Positions 35,435 through 44,593 of a DNA stretch of 64,000 nucleotides are shown one piece after another. This DNA is from Nesterenkonia sphaerica (GTDB lineage Bacteria; Actinomycetota; Actinomycetes; Actinomycetales; Micrococcaceae): assembly GCF_005771565.1 (NCBI RefSeq), contig NZ_VAWA01000003.1, positions 62,001 through 126,000 on the forward strand, read 5' to 3'. Position numbers and translations under genes: made by a program. Numbering within the stretch: position 1 is the first letter of the stretch; every line of letters starts with the position of its first letter. A model generated the notes under the pieces. It searched no databases. It was given only the letters and a program-made list of their open reading frames with translations, and had not been told where the DNA came from.

Positions 35435-36616
35435 ATGCCGGAAAACCGCGCGACCGAACCGATCACCGACCAGGAAATCTTTGCCGCTCACGAGGGCGGC
35501 AAGCTCAGCGTGGAAACCACGCGGCCCCTGGATTCCAAGCGGGCCTTGTCCATCGCATACACCCCCGGAGTGGCGCAGGTCTCCCGAGCCATCCACAATG
35601 ACCCCAGCATGCACGCCTCCCACACCTGGGCCTCACGGCTGGTGGTGGTCCTCTCCGACGGGTCTGCGGTGCTGGGCCTGGGTGATATCGGACCAGCAGC
35701 CTCCCTTCCCGTGATGGAGGGCAAGTCTGCACTCTTCCGCGAATTCGGAGGGCTGAACTCCATCCCGCTGGTGGTCAACACCACCGATGTGGACGAGATC
35801 GTCGAAACCATGGTGCGGCTGCGGCCCAGCTTCGGGGCGGTGAACCTTGAGGACGTCATCGCGCCCCGCTGCTTTGAGCTGGAGGAGAAGCTCATTGAGG
35901 CCCTCGACTGCCCCGTGATGCATGATGATCAGCACGGTACCGCCGTGGTGGTGCTGGCAGCGCTGACCAACGCGGTGCGGCTGACCGGCCGCACCTTCGC
36001 TGACACGCGCGTGGTGATCGCAGGTGCCGGAGCGGCCGGCATCGCGGTGACCGAGATCCTGCTCGAAGCAGGCGTCTCCCACATCACCCTCACCGACTCC
36101 CAGGGCACTATCCACAGCGACCGCTCGGACCTCAACTCCACCAAGGCCCGCGTCGCAGAGAAGACGAATCTGGCCAAGACCGCCGGCGGAATCACGGAGG
36201 CACTTCAGGGCGCGGATGTTTTCATCGGCGTCTCCTCATCCTCGGTGCCCGAGGAGGCGGTGGCCGGAATGGCGGAGAACGCCATCATCTTTGCGCTGTC
36301 CAACCCGGATCCGGAAATCGCTCCTGATGTGGCCGCCCGCCACGCCGCCGTGGTGGCGACCGGGCGTTCTGATTTCCCCAACCAGATCAACAATGTCCTG
36401 GCCTTCCCCGGCATCTTCCGGGGCGCACTCGACGCTGGGGCGCGAAAGATCACCCCGGCGATGAAGGTCGCTGCCGCCACCGCCATCGCCGATGCTGTTG
36501 GTGATGACCTGCGTGCCGACTACATCGTGCCCTCACCCTTGGACGACCGGGTCGCGGCAGGGGTAGCTCAAGCGGTAATGTCCGCCGCCTACCAGGACGC
36601 CGCCGTGACCGCCTAG
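35435..36616 (+). CDS. NAD(P)-dependent malic enzyme
   Basis: The 393-residue enzyme decarboxylates malate to pyruvate, supplying NAD(P)H and pyruvate when growing on TCA-cycle intermediates such as those from the paa pathway. The N-terminus has AYTPGVAQVSRAI, catalytic LEDVIAPRCFELEEKL and MHDDQHGTAVVVLAAL, and the NAD site VIAGAGAAGIAVTEIL. It is the short bacterial form without a phosphotransacetylase domain. AAGGAG lies 11 bases before the ATG at 35435. It is transcribed alone between two strong terminators. Cofactor preference is not clear from sequence. Confidence 0.93.
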   Translation: MPENRATEPITDQEIFAAHEGGKLSVETTRPLDSKRALSIAYTPGVAQVSRAIHNDPSMHASHTWASRLVVVLSDGSAVLGLGDIGPAASLPVMEGKSALFREFGGLNSIPLVVNTTDVDEIVETMVRLRPSFGAVNLEDVIAPRCFELEEKLIEALDCPVMHDDQHGTAVVVLAALTNAVRLTGRTFADTRVVIAGAGAAGIAVTEILLEAGVSHITLTDSQGTIHSDRSDLNSTKARVAEKTNLAKTAGGITEALQGADVFIGVSSSSVPEEAVAGMAENAIIFALSNPDPEIAPDVAARHAAVVATGRSDFPNQINNVLAFPGIFRGALDAGARKITPAMKVAAATAIADAVGDDLRADYIVPSPLDDRVAAGVAQAVMSAAYQDAAVTA

Positions 36617-36629
36617 TCGTTCGCACCGC

Positions 36630-36675
36630 CGCGGTGCTGAGAGTCAACCCCCAAGGGCGGGCTCTCAGCACCGCG
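36630..36675. terminator. Bidirectional terminator between malic enzyme gene and paaZ
   Basis: CGCGGTGCTGAGAG (36630-36643) and CTCTCAGCACCGCG (36662-36675) form a perfect 14-bp stem with an 18-base loop, between the converging stops. Confidence 0.8.
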
Positions 36676-36686
36676 CACAGCCGGTG

Positions 36687-38801
36687 TCACTGCGCCCAGT
36701 CGGGGGTCTCCTTCGCCACCCGGGTGAGCACATCGTAGGTCGCCACGATCTCATCATGCTGGTTGTGCAGCACAGTGTCCCAGCGGACCTCGCCGTAGTC
36801 GTCGGTCTCCCGCGGAGTGATCTGCTTCGCAGTCAGCGTCACCCGAATGGAGTCCTCGTAGGTCACCGGGGTGACAAAGCTCAGGTTCTCGAGCCCGGTG
36901 TTCGCCAGCACCGGACCCGGGGCCGGCTCCACAAACAGCCCGGCGGCCCAAGAGACAAGCAGGTAGCCGTGTGCCACCCTCCGCGGGAAGAACGGGTTCG
37001 CAGTCGCCGCCTCCTCGTTGGTGTGAGCGTAGAAGGTGTCCCCGGTGGACTTTGCGAAAGCTTCGATATCTTCCAAGCGCACCTTCCGCAGACCGGAGGC
37101 AAACTGGTCTCCGATACGCAGCTCGGACAGGGACTTGCGGAACGGGTGCCTCGCGCTTCCCTCCGCCACGGTCTCCGGCGTTGCGGTGCGCGCCGCGGCT
37201 CCCCGGTGCCAGACGCCGGTGATGCCGGTCAGCAGGTCCGGGGTGCCCTGTATGGCGGTGCGCTGCATATGATGCTTTACTCCACGCATACCGCCCAGCT
37301 CCTCTCCCCCGCCTGCGCGCCCAGGCCCGCCGTGGATCAGGTGCGGCAGCGGCGAGCCGTGCCCGGTGGAGGTCTTGGCGTCGTCGCGGTCCAGCAGGTG
37401 CACCCGTCCGTGATGTGCGCCGATGCCTCGGACGAACTCCGCAGCGATGAGCGGATCGTGGGTGCACACCGTGGCCACCAGTGACCCGCCGCCCAGGGCG
37501 GCCAGCTCCACGGCGTCGTCGATGTCGGTGTAGCCCAGCACGGAGGTGACCGGCCCGAAGGCTTCCACCTGGTGGACCTCAGGGGTCCGGGCATCGCTGA
37601 ATTTCAGCGTGGTCACCGGGTAGAAGGCACCCGTCTCGGCGTTCGCGCTTCCGGTGGGCGCCTCCGGTCCGCCGAAGCACACCTCTGCTCCGGCGTCCAC
37701 GAGCCGCTGAACGGCACGGGAGACCTCAGCCTGCTGGTCCTTTGAGGCCAGTGCGCCCACGGTGGTCTGCGCATCCCGCGGGTCACCGAGCACTGCGCGG
37801 GCCTCGACCCGCTCCCGCAGCGCCTGCACCACAGCATCGACGTGCTCGCTCGGAACGATCGTGCGGCGAATGGCGGTGCACTTCTGGCCGGCTTTCACCG
37901 TCATCTCCTGGACCACGGCCTTGATGAACGCCTCAAACTCCGGGGTGCCGGGCCCAGCGTCGGGAGCGAGGATCGCGGAGTTCAGTGAGTCGGTCTCGGC
38001 GGTGAAGCGCACGCCCTCGTTCTGCACATTGGGGTGGGCCCGGAGGAGCTGGGCGGTGCCTGCCGAACCGGTGAAGGCGACATGGTCGCGGTAATCCAAG
38101 TGATCCAGCATATCCCGGGCCGAACCTGAGATCAGCTGCAGCGAGCCCTCCGGAAGCAGCCCGGACTCCAGCATCAGGCGCACACACGCTTCGGTGACGT
38201 AGGCCGTCTGGCTGGCCGGCTTCACGATGGTGGGGACCCCGGCGATGAAGCTGGGGGCGAGCTTCTCCAGCATGCCCCAGACGGGGAAGTTGAACGCGTT
38301 GATCTGCACTGCGGCACCAGGCAGCCGCGTGTAGATGTGCTCGCCGATGAAGCTGCCGTCCCGGGAGAGCTGCTCGACTGCGCCGTCGATGATCACATTG
38401 GAATTGGGCAGCTCTTTGCGGGCCTTCGACGAGTAGGCGAACAGCGTCCCGATGCCACCGTCGACGTCGACCAAGTGGTCTTTGCGTGTGGCTCCGGTCT
38501 TGTCGGAGAGCTCATAGAGCAGTTCCTTGTGCTCGCCCAGGTGGAGGGCCAGCTGCTTCAGCCGCAGCGCCCGTTGGTGGAAGGTCAGCTCCCCCAGCCC
38601 ACGCTGTCCCACGCTGCGGGCGTGCTCGACCGCCCGTGAGGTCTCCAGGCCGCTGGTGGAAATCCGGCAGACCAGCTCACCGGTAGCGGCGTCGTGAATG
38701 TCAGCGGCTTTCTCCGGGTGCTGCGGCGTCCACCACTCCCCGGCGATAAAGCTGGGGAGAATGTCCTCAGGGGCACGGGCAGGGGTGGTTTCGACAGTCA
38801 T
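36687..38801 (-). CDS. paaZ: Bifunctional oxepin-CoA hydrolase / 3-oxo-5,6-dehydrosuberyl-CoA semialdehyde dehydrogenase
   Basis: The 704-residue fusion opens the oxepin ring and oxidises the aldehyde. Residues about 1-530 are an aldehyde dehydrogenase ([30 protein letters not shown], catalytic cysteine in [15 protein letters not shown]). From about residue 565 comes a MaoC-like hydratase with the [19 protein letters not shown] and [10 protein letters not shown] motifs. I chose the ATG at 38801 because GAGG lies six to seven bases upstream; an ATG at 38840 is possible and sits only 15 bases from the PaaR operator. It is transcribed away from the oxoacid dehydrogenase operon. Confidence 0.95.
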   Translation of the reverse strand: MTVETTPARAPEDILPSFIAGEWWTPQHPEKAADIHDAATGELVCRISTSGLETSRAVEHARSVGQRGLGELTFHQRALRLKQLALHLGEHKELLYELSDKTGATRKDHLVDVDGGIGTLFAYSSKARKELPNSNVIIDGAVEQLSRDGSFIGEHIYTRLPGAAVQINAFNFPVWGMLEKLAPSFIAGVPTIVKPASQTAYVTEACVRLMLESGLLPEGSLQLISGSARDMLDHLDYRDHVAFTGSAGTAQLLRAHPNVQNEGVRFTAETDSLNSAILAPDAGPGTPEFEAFIKAVVQEMTVKAGQKCTAIRRTIVPSEHVDAVVQALRERVEARAVLGDPRDAQTTVGALASKDQQAEVSRAVQRLVDAGAEVCFGGPEAPTGSANAETGAFYPVTTLKFSDARTPEVHQVEAFGPVTSVLGYTDIDDAVELAALGGGSLVATVCTHDPLIAAEFVRGIGAHHGRVHLLDRDDAKTSTGHGSPLPHLIHGGPGRAGGGEELGGMRGVKHHMQRTAIQGTPDLLTGITGVWHRGAAARTATPETVAEGSARHPFRKSLSELRIGDQFASGLRKVRLEDIEAFAKSTGDTFYAHTNEEAATANPFFPRRVAHGYLLVSWAAGLFVEPAPGPVLANTGLENLSFVTPVTYEDSIRVTLTAKQITPRETDDYGEVRWDTVLHNQHDEIVATYDVLTRVAKETPDWAQ

Positions 38802-38855
38802 CAGCGTCCTCAACTCCACAGTCGGATTGCGGGCTTTCATTGGTCGTCCAAAATG

Positions 38856-38877
38856 TTACCGACCAATCGGTCAGTAT
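38856..38877. promoter_or_regulatory. PaaR-type operator (site C) between paaZ and the oxoacid dehydrogenase operon
   Basis: The core ACCGACCAATCGGTCAGT (38858-38875) is nearly identical to the reverse complement of site A over 22 bases (20 identities). It lies in the 150-base divergent region and can serve both paaZ and the E1alpha-led operon that ends with paaJ-paaF-paaH. Confidence 0.75.
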
Positions 38878-38891
38878 TTACGATACACTAG

Positions 38892-38907
38892 CGTGACAGG
38901 TATCACA
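38892..38907. promoter_or_regulatory. CRP/GlxR-like box next to site C
   Basis: CGTGACAGGTATCACA matches TGTGA-n6-TCACA at 9 of 10 positions. It is followed by the perfect palindrome CACATGGCATGTG (38906-38918), whose binding protein is unknown. Confidence 0.5.
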
Positions 38908-38951
38908 CATGGCATGTGCCAATTCCCCCCGTCCATCCAGAGAGGGTGATC

Positions 38952-40163
38952 ATGGACGAACCCGTAACAACTGCGGAGCCCGGACACGCGAAGGCCGAGC
39001 AGGCTTCCAGAATTTTTGAGGCCAGCCGCAGCTTCGGCATCACACCCGAGCAGTACATGCTGCCGGCCCAGCAGCAGATCCAGATGCTGGACCCCGAGGG
39101 CACGCTCATTCCCAGCGACCAGCAGGGCACCGGGCCCGGTCACGAGTACCCCATCCCCGAGCCGGAGGTGCTGCTGAAGGCTTACACCGCTCTGGTGGCA
39201 GGGCGCCGGATCAATGACCAGAACTACGCGCTGGTCCGGCAGGGCAGGCTGGCGGTCTACCCGTCCTCGCACGGCCAGGAGGCCTGCCAGGTGGGTGCGG
39301 CGCTGTGCCTGGACGCCGGCGACTGGCTGTTCCCGACCTACCGCGACACCGTCTCCGTGATCTCCCGCGGGGTGGACCCGCTGGAAGTGATGGTCTCGTT
39401 CCGCGGTGACTGGCACTGCGGGTACAACCCCAAGGAGCACCGCGTGGGCTCCATGTCCACTCCGCTGACCACCCAGCTGCTTCACGCGGTGGGGGTCGCC
39501 CATGCCGCCAAGCTGCGCGGCGAGGACACCGTCGTCCTGGCCATGTGCGGTGACGGTGCCACCAGTGAGGGCGACTTCCACGAGGCGCTGAACTTCGCCG
39601 CCGTATTCGAGGTCCCGGTGGTGTTCTTCGTCCAGAACAACGGCTACGCCATCTCAGTGCCGCTCTCCAGCCAGTCGGCTGCGCCCTCGCTGGCGCACAA
39701 AGCCATCGGCTACGGCATGGCGGGTGAACGGGTGGACGGCAATGACATGGTGGCGGTGCTGGCCACGCTGCGCCGCGCCGTTCACCTGGCGCGCGAGAAC
39801 TCCATGCCGCTGCTGCTGGAGGCCGTCACGTACCGGATGCAGGCCCACACCAACGCCGACGACGAGACCCGCTACCGAGACCGCGAGGAAGTGGAGCAGT
39901 GGAAGCGGAAAGATCCCCTGCTGCGGATGCAGCGATACCTGACCTCGGAGGGAATTCTCGACGACGCCGTCGCCGCCGAGATCACCGAGGCAGCTGAGCA
40001 GGTGGCCAGCTCGCTGCGCCAGGCGATGACGGCCGAGCCGGCCGAGAATCCGCTGGAGATCTTCGACCACGTCTACGCCGAGCCCACTGCGCAGCTGGTG
40101 GCCCAGCGGGCCCAGCTCAGCGACGAGCTGCAGCGCACCGGACCCACCCAGGGGGAGAAGTGA
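38952..40163 (+). CDS. 2-Oxoacid dehydrogenase E1 alpha subunit (branched-chain/pyruvate type)
   Basis: The 403-residue thiamine-diphosphate subunit decarboxylates a 2-oxoacid. The ThDP motif GDGATSEGDFHEALNFAAV ends with VQNN, and the phosphorylation-loop region RMQAHTNADDETRYRD is present. The heterotetrameric E1 with a separate beta gene is the form used by branched-chain 2-oxoacid dehydrogenase. The ATG at 38952 follows AGAGG. It heads an operon of seven tightly spaced genes (E1alpha, E1beta, E2, paaJ, paaF, paaH). Branched-chain oxoacids fit the mms genes nearby; phenylpyruvate is another possibility. Confidence 0.88.
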   Translation: MDEPVTTAEPGHAKAEQASRIFEASRSFGITPEQYMLPAQQQIQMLDPEGTLIPSDQQGTGPGHEYPIPEPEVLLKAYTALVAGRRINDQNYALVRQGRLAVYPSSHGQEACQVGAALCLDAGDWLFPTYRDTVSVISRGVDPLEVMVSFRGDWHCGYNPKEHRVGSMSTPLTTQLLHAVGVAHAAKLRGEDTVVLAMCGDGATSEGDFHEALNFAAVFEVPVVFFVQNNGYAISVPLSSQSAAPSLAHKAIGYGMAGERVDGNDMVAVLATLRRAVHLARENSMPLLLEAVTYRMQAHTNADDETRYRDREEVEQWKRKDPLLRMQRYLTSEGILDDAVAAEITEAAEQVASSLRQAMTAEPAENPLEIFDHVYAEPTAQLVAQRAQLSDELQRTGPTQGEK

Positions 40164-41200
40164 TGAGCACCACGACTGCGACCAAGACCACCACCACCTT
40201 CGCCTCCGCGCTGAACACCGCCATGTCTGACGCCATGGAGGCCGACAACTCGGTGGTCGTCTTCGGCGAGGACGTCGGCACCCTGGGCGGTGTCTTCCGG
40301 ATCACTGACGGGCTGACCAAACGCTTCGGGACCAGCCGCTGCTTCGACACTCCCCTGGCCGAGTCCGGCATCGCCGGGACCGCCGTGGGGATGGCGATCA
40401 ACGGTATGCGTCCGATCATCGAGATGCAGTTCGACGCCTTCGCCTATCCCGCGCTGGAGCAGATCTTCAGCCATGTGGCCAAGATGGCGAACCGCACCCG
40501 CGGCCGGGTCCGGCTCCCTATGGTCATCCGTATTCCCTACGGCGGCGGCGTCGGCGGTGTGGAACACCACTGTGACTCCTCTGAGGCCTATTACGCGCAC
40601 ACCGCTGGGCTGAAGGTCTTCACCCCGGCCACGGTCGCCGACGCCTACCTGATGCTTCGGGAGGCAATCGACACTGAGGACCCAGTGGTCTTCTTCGAGC
40701 CGAAGAAGCTCTACTGGTCCAAAGCTGCCGAGGACCTCTCCACCCTGCGCGAGATCTACGAGTCCCGCGCCGAGGATTCCCGGAAGATCGGAGCCCAGGG
40801 TCAGGCGGCGGTGGTGCGGGAAGGTCAGGATGTCTCGATCATTTCCTACGGCCCGTCTGTGGAAACCGCGCTGAAGGCCGCCGAAGCTGCTGCGGAGGAC
40901 GGGATCAGCGCGGAAGTGTTGGATATGCGCAGCATTGTGCCCTTTGACGAGGACGCCCTGGTGCGCACCGTGGAGAAGACCGGCCGGGCCGTAGTGGTCG
41001 CTGAGGCTCAGGGGTTCGTTTCGGTGGCCAGCGAGATCACCGCTCGCATCCAGGAGCGGTGCTTCCACTCCCTGGCCTCACCGGTGCTGCGGGTGACTGG
41101 CTTCGACATCCCCTACCCCTCCCCCAAGCTCGAGGAACACCACCTTCCGGATGTGGACCGGATCCTGGACGCCCTCGACGAACTGCAGTGGGAGGACTGA
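40163..41200 (+). CDS. 2-Oxoacid dehydrogenase E1 beta subunit
   Basis: The 345-residue subunit completes the E1 heterotetramer. Features are VVVFGEDVGTLGGVFRITDGL, TPLAESGIAGTAVGMAINGMRPI, FEPKKLYW and the transketolase C-terminal domain with VEKTGRAVVVAEAQGF. The ATG at 40163 overlaps the E1alpha stop (TGATG) and follows GGGGGAG. It is followed after two bases by the E2 gene. Confidence 0.93.
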   Translation: MSTTTATKTTTTFASALNTAMSDAMEADNSVVVFGEDVGTLGGVFRITDGLTKRFGTSRCFDTPLAESGIAGTAVGMAINGMRPIIEMQFDAFAYPALEQIFSHVAKMANRTRGRVRLPMVIRIPYGGGVGGVEHHCDSSEAYYAHTAGLKVFTPATVADAYLMLREAIDTEDPVVFFEPKKLYWSKAAEDLSTLREIYESRAEDSRKIGAQGQAAVVREGQDVSIISYGPSVETALKAAEAAAEDGISAEVLDMRSIVPFDEDALVRTVEKTGRAVVVAEAQGFVSVASEITARIQERCFHSLASPVLRVTGFDIPYPSPKLEEHHLPDVDRILDALDELQWED

Positions 41201-41202
41201 CC

Positions 41203-42582
41203 ATGACGACGTTCAATCTGCCCGATCTGGGTGAAGGGCTCACCGAGGCGACGCTGCTGAGCTGGCTGGTCGCCGAAGGCGACGAGGTCGCCGTGGACCA
41301 GGCCATCGCTGAGGTCGAGACCGCCAAGTCCGCGATCGAAGTCCCCTCCCCCTACGCCGGGACGGTCCATACGCTGCACGGCGCAGTGGGCGAGACCCTC
41401 GAAGTGGGTAAGCCGCTGATCACCGTGACCACCAGCGAGGACCAGGCCAACGGGACCTCTGCACCGGCAGGTTCCGGCGCGCTGTCCTACCGCGAGGAGG
41501 AGCGCGCCGGAACCGCGGTCCCGGCCGAGGCCGAAGCGGAGGAGGGCTCCGGAAACGTACTCATCGGCTATGGCACCTCTGCCAGCAAGAATGGTCGTAG
41601 GCGGCGTCGCAAGCGGCCCGCCGGAGGCACTGGTGCCGCCGCCGCTCCCGCCGCAGCAGAGACCACCGCAGCAGAGACCAGGGCACCCCGGGTCTCCTCC
41701 CCCCTGGTGCGGAAGATGGCGCGCCAAAGCGGGGTGGACCTGCGCTCGGTGACCGGTTCCGGTCCGGAGGGAATGATCATGCGTCGTGACGTCCAGGCCG
41801 CGGCCGGCCAACAGACCGTGAGCCGGTCGGCCTCCGCAGCTGCGGTTTCGCCGACGTCAGCGCAGGACGCGCCCACCGGACTGCAGATCCGCGAACGAGT
41901 CCCCATGACCGGAATGCGCCGGGCGATCGCCAATAAGATGTCCCAGTCCCGGACCGAGATCCCCGAAGCGACGGTGTGGCAGGACGTGGATGTCACCCAG
42001 CTGAGCAGCATGCGCCAGCAGCTGAAGGACGCCGGGCATACGGCACCGTCCATCCTCGCCTTCCTCAGCCGGTTCGTGGTCGCAGGACTGCAGAAGTACC
42101 CGGAGCTGAATTCACGCATCGTGGACTCCGGCAGCGGTGAAGAGATTGTCCACTTTGAGGGGGTCAACCTGGGCTTTGCCGCGCAGACTGACGCCGGACT
42201 GGTGGTGCCGGTGATCCGGCACGCGGAGCAGCACTCCGCGCAGAATCTGCACCAGGAGATCCGCCGTCTGGCGGAAGCTGCCCGGGCCGGCGCCCTCGGC
42301 GGCAAAGAGCTCTCGGGCGGGACGTTCACGGTCAACAACTACGGGGTCTTCGGCTCCGACGGCGCTACCCCCATCATCAATCACCCGGAGGCGGGCATTC
42401 TGGGGATCGGACGCACCCTGGACCGGCCGTGGGTGGTGGACGGAGAGATCGTTGTGCGGAAGATCACCACACTGACACTGGCCTTCGATCATCGGGTCTG
42501 TGACGGTGGTGCTGCAGGCGGCTTCCTCGGGTACGTGGCGAGCTGCCTGGAGAACCCCGCCGTGGCCCTGGCCGACTTCTGA
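41203..42582 (+). CDS. 2-Oxoacid dehydrogenase E2 (dihydrolipoamide acyltransferase)
   Basis: The 459-residue core enzyme has one lipoyl domain (lipoyl lysine in VETAKSAIEV, residue about 43), an Ala/Arg-rich linker, a peripheral-subunit-binding domain (SSPLVRKMARQSGVDLRSV) and an acyltransferase domain with the catalytic HRVCDGG near the C-terminus. GGAGG seven bases upstream sets the ATG at 41203; an upstream frame inside E1beta is rejected. No E3 (lipoamide dehydrogenase) gene lies in the window, so it must be shared from elsewhere. Confidence 0.93.
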   Translation: MTTFNLPDLGEGLTEATLLSWLVAEGDEVAVDQAIAEVETAKSAIEVPSPYAGTVHTLHGAVGETLEVGKPLITVTTSEDQANGTSAPAGSGALSYREEERAGTAVPAEAEAEEGSGNVLIGYGTSASKNGRRRRRKRPAGGTGAAAAPAAAETTAAETRAPRVSSPLVRKMARQSGVDLRSVTGSGPEGMIMRRDVQAAAGQQTVSRSASAAAVSPTSAQDAPTGLQIRERVPMTGMRRAIANKMSQSRTEIPEATVWQDVDVTQLSSMRQQLKDAGHTAPSILAFLSRFVVAGLQKYPELNSRIVDSGSGEEIVHFEGVNLGFAAQTDAGLVVPVIRHAEQHSAQNLHQEIRRLAEAARAGALGGKELSGGTFTVNNYGVFGSDGATPIINHPEAGILGIGRTLDRPWVVDGEIVVRKITTLTLAFDHRVCDGGAAGGFLGYVASCLENPAVALADF

Positions 42583-42595
42583 AGGAGAACACACT

Positions 42596-43795
42596 GTGAC
42601 TGATGCTTTTCTCGTATCCGGAACGCGCACCCCGGTGGGACGCTATGGCGGGGCACTGTCCACCGTCCGACCGGACGATCTGGCCGCGCTGGTCATCCGG
42701 CAGGTAGTACAGGAGGCCGGAATCCCCTCCGCCGAGGTGGATGAAGTGATTCTGGGCAACTCCAACGGCGCCGGCGAGGAGAACCGCAACGTCGCCCGGA
42801 TGGCGTGGCTGCTGGCTGGTTTTGAAGACACCGTCCCCGGAATCACGGTCAACCGGCTGTGCGCCTCCGGGCTCTCGGCTGTGGCCCAGGCACAGCAGAT
42901 GATCGCCGCCGGGGCTGCCGACCTGGTGGTCGCCGGCGGCGTCGAGTCCATGTCGCGCGCACCCTGGGTGATGGCCAAGCCGGAGAAGGCCTTCGGGCGT
43001 CCCGGTGAGGTGGTGGACTCCTCGATCGGATGGCGGTTCGTCAACCCTAAGCACCTTGAGCACCCGCAGCGCACCTTCTCCATGCCGGAGACGGCCGAGG
43101 AGGTCGCCCGGGTGGACAACATCACCCGGGAGGACGCCGACGAGTTCGCCCTGCAGTCCCACCGGCGCGCAGTAGCAGCCACCGAGGCGGGTCGCCTGAC
43201 CCGCGAGATCACCCCAGTGGAGATTCCTGGCCGCCGGGGCAACAGCACCACGGTGACCCAGGACGAAGGGCCCCGGCCGGACACCACCCTGGAGGTCCTC
43301 GCCGGGCTGCGTCCGGTCGTCGCCGGCGGCAGTGTGGTCACAGCGGGGAACTCCTCCTCGCTGAACGACGGCGCCTCCGCGGTGCTGGTGGCCAGTGCGG
43401 CCGCAGTTGAGAAGTACGGCCTGCAGCCGCGGGCGCGCGTCGTCGGCGCGGCAAACGCTGGCGTGGCGCCGGAGATCATGGGTATCGGCCCGGTACCCGC
43501 CACACAGAAAGTCCTGGCCCGCAGCGGATGGAGTATCGAGGACCTGGACGCAGTGGAGCTGAATGAGGCATTCGCCAGCCAGTCCCTGGCGTGCATCCGC
43601 CGGCTGGGCCTGGACCAGGAGATCGTCAACGCCGATGGTGGAGCCATCGCGCTGGGGCACCCCCTCGGTTCCTCGGGCTCACGCCTGGTGCTGACCCTGC
43701 TGCGCCGGCTGGAGGACAATGATCTGCGCCGCGGCCTGGCCACGATGTGCGTCGGGGTCGGTCAGGGCTCAGCGATGCTCCTCGAGAGGGTGTGA
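42596..43795 (+). CDS. paaJ: 3-Oxoadipyl-CoA/3-oxo-5,6-dehydrosuberyl-CoA thiolase
   Basis: The 399-residue thiolase cleaves 3-oxoacyl-CoA near the end of the paa pathway, giving acetyl-CoA and then succinyl-CoA. It has the nucleophile in [40 protein letters not shown] and the second cysteine in MCVGVGQGSA. The long GWRFVNPKHLEHP loop is typical of the PaaJ/PcaF group. The GTG at 42596 has AAGGAG eight bases upstream. It is the fourth gene of the operon, between E2 and paaF. Confidence 0.9.
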   Translation: MTDAFLVSGTRTPVGRYGGALSTVRPDDLAALVIRQVVQEAGIPSAEVDEVILGNSNGAGEENRNVARMAWLLAGFEDTVPGITVNRLCASGLSAVAQAQQMIAAGAADLVVAGGVESMSRAPWVMAKPEKAFGRPGEVVDSSIGWRFVNPKHLEHPQRTFSMPETAEEVARVDNITREDADEFALQSHRRAVAATEAGRLTREITPVEIPGRRGNSTTVTQDEGPRPDTTLEVLAGLRPVVAGGSVVTAGNSSSLNDGASAVLVASAAAVEKYGLQPRARVVGAANAGVAPEIMGIGPVPATQKVLARSGWSIEDLDAVELNEAFASQSLACIRRLGLDQEIVNADGGAIALGHPLGSSGSRLVLTLLRRLEDNDLRRGLATMCVGVGQGSAMLLERV

Positions 43796-43801
43796 CGCTC
43801 C

Positions 43802-44593
43802 ATGGAGTGGCACCCTGCCGATTTCACCACGTTGCGCATCACCGAGTCGGCCGACCGGGTCCACGCCCGGCTTGACCGGCCTGAGGTGCGCAACGCCATC
43901 GACGCCGCCATGGTCGCTGAGCTGCATGCGCTCTGCGACCACCTGGAGAGCGAACCGAAGATTCTGATCCTCTCCGGGGCGGAAGCCGACGGCAAGGGGA
44001 TCTTCGCCTCCGGGGCGGATATCGGCCAGTTACGCGAACGCCGGCGGGCCGACGCGCTGCGCGGGATCAACTCCGGTGTCTTCGACCGCTTGGCGAAGCT
44101 CCCGATGCCCGTGATCGCCGCCCTGGACGGGTACGCCCTGGGTGGCGGGGCGGAGCTGGCCTGGGCTGCTGACTTCCGGGTGGCCACCACGCGTGTGAAG
44201 GTGGGTCAGCCGGAGACCAAGCTGGGCATTATTCCCGCCGCCGGCGCCCTGTGGCGGCTGAAGGAGCTCACCGGTGAGTCCCTGGCCAAGGAGATACTGC
44301 TTGCCGGCCGGGTCCTCAGCGCCGATGAAGCGCTGCAGTTCGGCCTGGTGACCTCCGTGCACGAACCTGCCGAGCTGCTCCCCGCCGCTGAGGCGCTGGC
44401 TGACCGTATCGCTGAGCAGGATGCGCTCGCTGTTCATGTGGCGAAGCGCGTGTTCGCCATGCCGCGGGAGGCCCACCCTCATGTGGACGACCTCGCCCAG
44501 GCCATCCTGTTCGAGTCCCAGGCGAAGTTCGACCGCATGCAGGCATTTCTGGACCGCAAGAAGACACCCCGCCCCAAGGAGGCAGCACAGTGA
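43802..44593 (+). CDS. paaF: 2,3-Dehydroadipyl-CoA hydratase
   Basis: The 263-residue crotonase-fold enzyme hydrates dehydroadipyl-CoA. Oxyanion loops are FASGADIGQL and LDGYALGGGAELAWAAD, and both hydratase glutamates are present (GGGAELAW and GQPETKLGIIPAAG). It overlaps the following dehydrogenase by four bases and follows paaJ by six, which supports the PaaF role; another enoyl-CoA hydratase (24880) serves the mms operon. Confidence 0.88.
   Translation: MEWHPADFTTLRITESADRVHARLDRPEVRNAIDAAMVAELHALCDHLESEPKILILSGAEADGKGIFASGADIGQLRERRRADALRGINSGVFDRLAKLPMPVIAALDGYALGGGAELAWAADFRVATTRVKVGQPETKLGIIPAAGALWRLKELTGESLAKEILLAGRVLSADEALQFGLVTSVHEPAELLPAAEALADRIAEQDALAVHVAKRVFAMPREAHPHVDDLAQAILFESQAKFDRMQAFLDRKKTPRPKEAAQ

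Noticed and set aside
42464-43660. Long open frame antisense to paaJ
   Set aside because: Same reason: composition-driven frame opposite a certain thiolase gene.
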